A stretch of 16,735 bases of DNA from Clostridia bacterium (lineage in GTDB: Bacteria; Bacillota_A; Clostridia; Oscillospirales; CAG-272), in assembly GCA_017453335.1 (NCBI GenBank), contig JAFTKI010000064.1, positions 1 through 16,735 on the forward strand. The letters run 5' to 3'. Below, in pieces: positions 15,701 to 16,735 of the stretch. Every line of letters starts with the position of its first letter. The first letter of the stretch is position 1. The notes under the pieces were generated by a model. That model saw only the letters and a program-made list of their open reading frames with translations, was not told the origin of the DNA and ran no database searches. A program made the position numbers and the translations under genes.

Positions 15701-15768
15701 TTTTTATCAATGATCTCATCATCGATCTTCGACAGAATCTTTGTGATAAAATGGAACCTGTTACTCAA
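12733..15768 (-). CDS. Giant transmembrane anti-sigma-like protein with repeated exterior beta modules and GLUG-like end
   Basis: The 1011-residue protein is encoded directly after an ECF sigma gene and is probably its membrane partner. Residues 1-42 are cytoplasmic and basic, with IDDEIIDKNTEKRARL, a pattern I associate with anti-sigma-like proteins of clostridia. One membrane helix (about 43-67) follows, with no signal cleavage motif. The exterior has a beta module at about 140-235; four Fn3-like modules at about 238-335, 336-418, 420-513 and 514-605; and two further modules (about 608-710 and 711-830) that look related to the first. Three Fn3-like modules end in acidic loops: DDLDGSGAD (315-323), and YDLNDG at 492-497 and 586-591. 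Residues 835-1010 resemble a GLUG/beta-helix region (LDGNGHTISG at 874-883, GLFSTIGGVVKNL at 898-910). The start is TTG at 15768, supported by GGGAGG 8 bases upstream, overlapping the sigma stop by 8 bases. Domain names are by eye. Confidence 0.82.
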   Translation of the reverse strand: MSNRFHFITKILSKIDDEIIDKNTEKRARLMARISKRSSARKLWIPILSVAACFLLIFGTVFGWLIGGGGKQVPVYQGMTVSSTNPALALNAGGDFSRVDILSSFPTVLENGGVPTVEQPDAELEAAIESTLSVEGAVNTIYYAQPNAPVYITVHINNPDQFEILSFTLNGQKYTSYMFEEGSDLENLILKVEIGDIGGIVEYTIDAIKYVDGEEIKDVRMEGDKTVRIGVATVNQPVATVSNETVGFDEVSFDVNIGDELELIRLSDGKTYAMLYDGEAIVAMEEIASEGDSSVIFDGLHSGKSYLYLIVSYYDDLDGSGADAHVLYQNEITTPTIVMIESLIPNKTGFRVSFVWSDETAEKTLLSLTLVADGGKQTVLPVTATVVDGLRSNTRYTLIATYANGDRVETIERTFQTLPKITPSITLVNTTQTTTSLAFGLTHVDPDGIGKVTKVELLHGDNEPIDLGVLSAYVVDGLLSDNTYTVKVTYTYDLNDGKGEHTETYTQDMKTKAKTVPTLTIGEPERTQTSIAFGYSVDDPDAIFEMRSIELLKNGSVVKTSSDLSAPRFTGLESYVKYTVKISYCYDLNDGQGSHVETLMREWYTAPAFELTGIVCRSQSIIVGDTAYFDISLQNPSGLTPLSVILNGKSYPVDTTITTPTRLYVAVLIDDSFEGGNTAFALESVEFQGDGEKWVYAPTADNTVVCYVQRPFVIHDVLFVDANNQPPVDVTRSEETVYLLIKVDNSMGYEVSNIELMEYSLYGQPGVWDYTFVEQTSDYIKLSLGSWSGWRYCKLVEITYANEYVGTVTLRLYDSEEEKYFTDMLFGTVGDVIEVRTVDDLKNMDQSCGHYRLMNDIDLSTVNISNLGDFQGYLDGNGHTISGYTLIQNLHGESASIGLFSTIGGVVKNLNVTDVLIRISSDGKVFAGCLSGGTSDSLLFKNVTCSGSISVTAPEDGAMVGSVIGKLGNGLNGSIEADSIVIFDGCTVEVNGASEYIGELSFGFSGEIIIR

Positions 15769-16360
15769 CGTCGATGCCTCCCTTCTCCAATTCTTTTTTC
15801 AAGCCTTCCTTTGCCTCGTTCAGATAGCGATAGACCGTATTCTCACTAACGCCGAGCATCGTTGCGATGTTGGCGATGCGATCGGCGTAATAATAGCGGC
15901 AGACAAAGGCAAACTGCACCTTATCCGACAGTGTGCGCAGGTAAGCGTTCAGAATTGCCGCAACCTGATCCACCAGGTAATCCTCATCGATCGATGCAAC
16001 AGCAGGAAGTGCATCGCCGATCTCCTCCAAGGAGACCGTCATTTCAGACGGGATCCGCTTGGCGGCGTTTTTCTGGCGGTAACGGTCGATTGCAATGTTG
16101 CGCATGATCTTGGTCAGAAACACCTGAAAAACGTGCGGACGTGTAGGCGGAATACGATTCCACGTGCCAAGATAGGTATCGTTGACACATTCTTCACAGT
16201 CCAAGCGATCGTGAATGATGTTGTATGCGATCACATATAGGTAACTGCCGTATTTTTTGTCGGTCTCCTTGATTGCCTTTTCATCACGCTCCCAATAAAG
16301 CTCTACGATCTCTTCATCGGACAGGCAGGTTTCTCCGTTTCGTTTGTTTTCTTGTTCCAT
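15761..16360 (-). CDS. ECF-like sigma-70 family sigma factor
   Basis: The 199-residue protein has sigma region 2 at about residues 25-97 (DCEECVNDTYLGTWNRIPP and FLTKIMRNIAIDRYRQKNA) and region 4 at about 138-192, with the helix-turn-helix RIANIATMLGVSENTVYRYL at 161-180. No region 1 or 3 is present, which fits the extracytoplasmic-function group. It should direct RNA polymerase to a small set of promoters when released by its partner. AGGAG lies 7 bases before the ATG at 16360. The stop overlaps the TTG start of the transmembrane anti-sigma-like gene, the usual order for sigma/anti-sigma pairs. A vegetative promoter lies at 16488-16516, and a possible self-activated promoter lies closer to the gene. 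Targets other than its own operon cannot be seen here. Confidence 0.92.
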   Translation of the reverse strand: MEQENKRNGETCLSDEEIVELYWERDEKAIKETDKKYGSYLYVIAYNIIHDRLDCEECVNDTYLGTWNRIPPTRPHVFQVFLTKIMRNIAIDRYRQKNAAKRIPSEMTVSLEEIGDALPAVASIDEDYLVDQVAAILNAYLRTLSDKVQFAFVCRYYYADRIANIATMLGVSENTVYRYLNEAKEGLKKELEKGGIDVE

Positions 16361-16487
16361 AAAAATCTCCTCAACTGATGATGGGCGTATTATCCCTCAT
16401 AAGTATAGGTCGAAATTTTTTCCAAAAACCACCAACTTTTAAAGAAAAAATGTGATAATTTCCAATTTTGTGTCGTTTTTCCCCTTT

Positions 16488-16516
16488 ATTGTACCATAAA
16501 GATTGGCAAATGGCAA
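16488..16516 (-). promoter_or_regulatory. Sigma-A type promoter of the sigma/anti-sigma operon
   Basis: On the minus strand TTGCCA (16516-16511) and TACAAT (16493-16488) each match five of six consensus bases with a 17-base spacer. The start site would be near 16481, leaving an AT-rich leader of about 120 nt before the sigma ATG. Confidence 0.7.
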
Positions 16517-16680
16517 GGAAAAAGTATGAATACAACCGAAAATGCCACCGCAATAGGGGGGGTATTTCAGTTTCGGGCATAGCCCTAATACTATTGGCGG
16601 CGCACAAGTGCGCTTTTTATTGGCCTGTCAGCCATGCAATCGTTACTTGCCACCCGTAAACGGGTTCCACTGTGAGCCTC
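16517..16680. other. Non-coding stretch with a folded element; no gene seen
   Basis: No convincing coding region is present; short open frames on either strand lack a ribosome site or a family resemblance. On the plus strand CCGCAATAG (16548-16556) pairs with CTATTGGCGG (16591-16600) with one bulged G. This stem encloses a run of seven G (16556-16562) and a GGGC/GCCC hairpin (16575-16585). A terminator-like hairpin follows directly, and CCCGTAAACGGG (16653-16664) forms another short dyad. The combination looks like a small structured RNA or the edge of a mobile element. Confidence 0.45.
16600..16618 (+). terminator. Terminator-like hairpin with no visible upstream gene
   Basis: GCGCACAAGTGCGC (16600-16613) forms a 5-base GC-rich stem with a CAAG loop and is followed by TTTTT. 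It would end a plus-strand transcript, but the only upstream gene is on the minus strand. It may close a short RNA from about 16540-16600 or be a remnant of inserted DNA. Confidence 0.55.
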
Positions 16681-16735
16681 GTCAGATTGTCAAGCCAAGT
16701 GCAACACTTTTTTCAAAAAATCATTTGGAGACAAA
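16681..16735 (+). mobile_element. Possible left end of an IS30-family insertion sequence
   Basis: The end of the window reads AGATTGTCAAGCC, then AAGTGCAACAC, then a T/A-rich spacer and TTTGGAGACAAA, where GGAG is a ribosome site placed for an ATG right at or after the edge. The order (AGATT, a TCAA element, GCAACA, a spacer, then a ribosome site about 50 bases in) resembles the left terminus of IS30, as I recall it. The transposase would lie on the plus strand outside the window. The outer boundary is only approximate, and a non-transposase gene cannot be excluded. Confidence 0.4.

Noticed and set aside
12750..16350. Antisense open frames within the sigma/anti-sigma genes
   Set aside because: They are short, have no ribosome sites, and oppose genes with clear sigma, membrane and repeat features.
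16371..16607. 78-codon minus-strand open frame upstream of the sigma gene
   Set aside because: It covers the sigma promoter and the folded element, has no ribosome site, and shows no coding character.

Overview
The window looks like chromosomal DNA of a Bacillota bacterium, most likely an uncultured gut-type Clostridia (Oscillospirales or a relative). The pointers are a leucine T-box leader, strong AGGAG ribosome sites, consensus sigma-A promoters with 17-base spacers, moderate GC, and a receptor-like anti-sigma protein of the kind known from these clostridia. No rRNA, tRNA or CRISPR array is visible. The taxonomic statement is inference; no marker gene is present.

Layout. (1) Positions 1-4683, minus strand: a branched-chain amino acid operon read leuA - ilvB - ilvN - ilvC (ilvC runs off the left edge). 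It is preceded by a consensus promoter and a roughly 325-nt T-box leader with a CUC (Leu) specifier, a UGGU tRNA-end-binding bulge and an intrinsic terminator. Uncharged tRNA-Leu should therefore control the operon. (2) 4785-6891, minus: a membrane-bound nucleotide-sugar 4,6-dehydratase (CapD/PglF/WbpM type) with its own near-perfect promoter. (3) 7042-10070, minus: a 950-residue protein with a CvpA-like membrane domain and a very large soluble part of unknown function, with its own promoter and end hairpin. (4) 10097-10850, minus: a small DEDDh exonuclease with a basic tail. (5) 10910-12704, plus: a two-gene operon of a DeoR-family repressor and a sugar-phosphate isomerase/epimerase-like TIM barrel, ending in a textbook terminator. 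(6) 12733-16516, minus: an ECF-like sigma factor overlapping a 1011-residue transmembrane anti-sigma-like protein whose exterior carries repeated beta-sandwich modules and a C-terminal GLUG-like beta repeat region. (7) 16517-16735: non-coding DNA with a folded, terminator-ended element, then a sequence resembling the left end of an IS30-family insertion sequence whose transposase would begin just past the right edge.

How the genes work together. The first operon makes acetolactate, dihydroxyisovalerate and isopropylmalate for valine, isoleucine and leucine. The DeoR regulator and the TIM-barrel enzyme form a small carbohydrate unit. The sigma/anti-sigma pair is a candidate surface-sensing system and, with the CvpA-like giant protein, is the least explained part of the window. 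The CapD-like enzyme, the CvpA-like protein and the exonuclease each have their own promoter, so nothing in the sequence ties them into one pathway.
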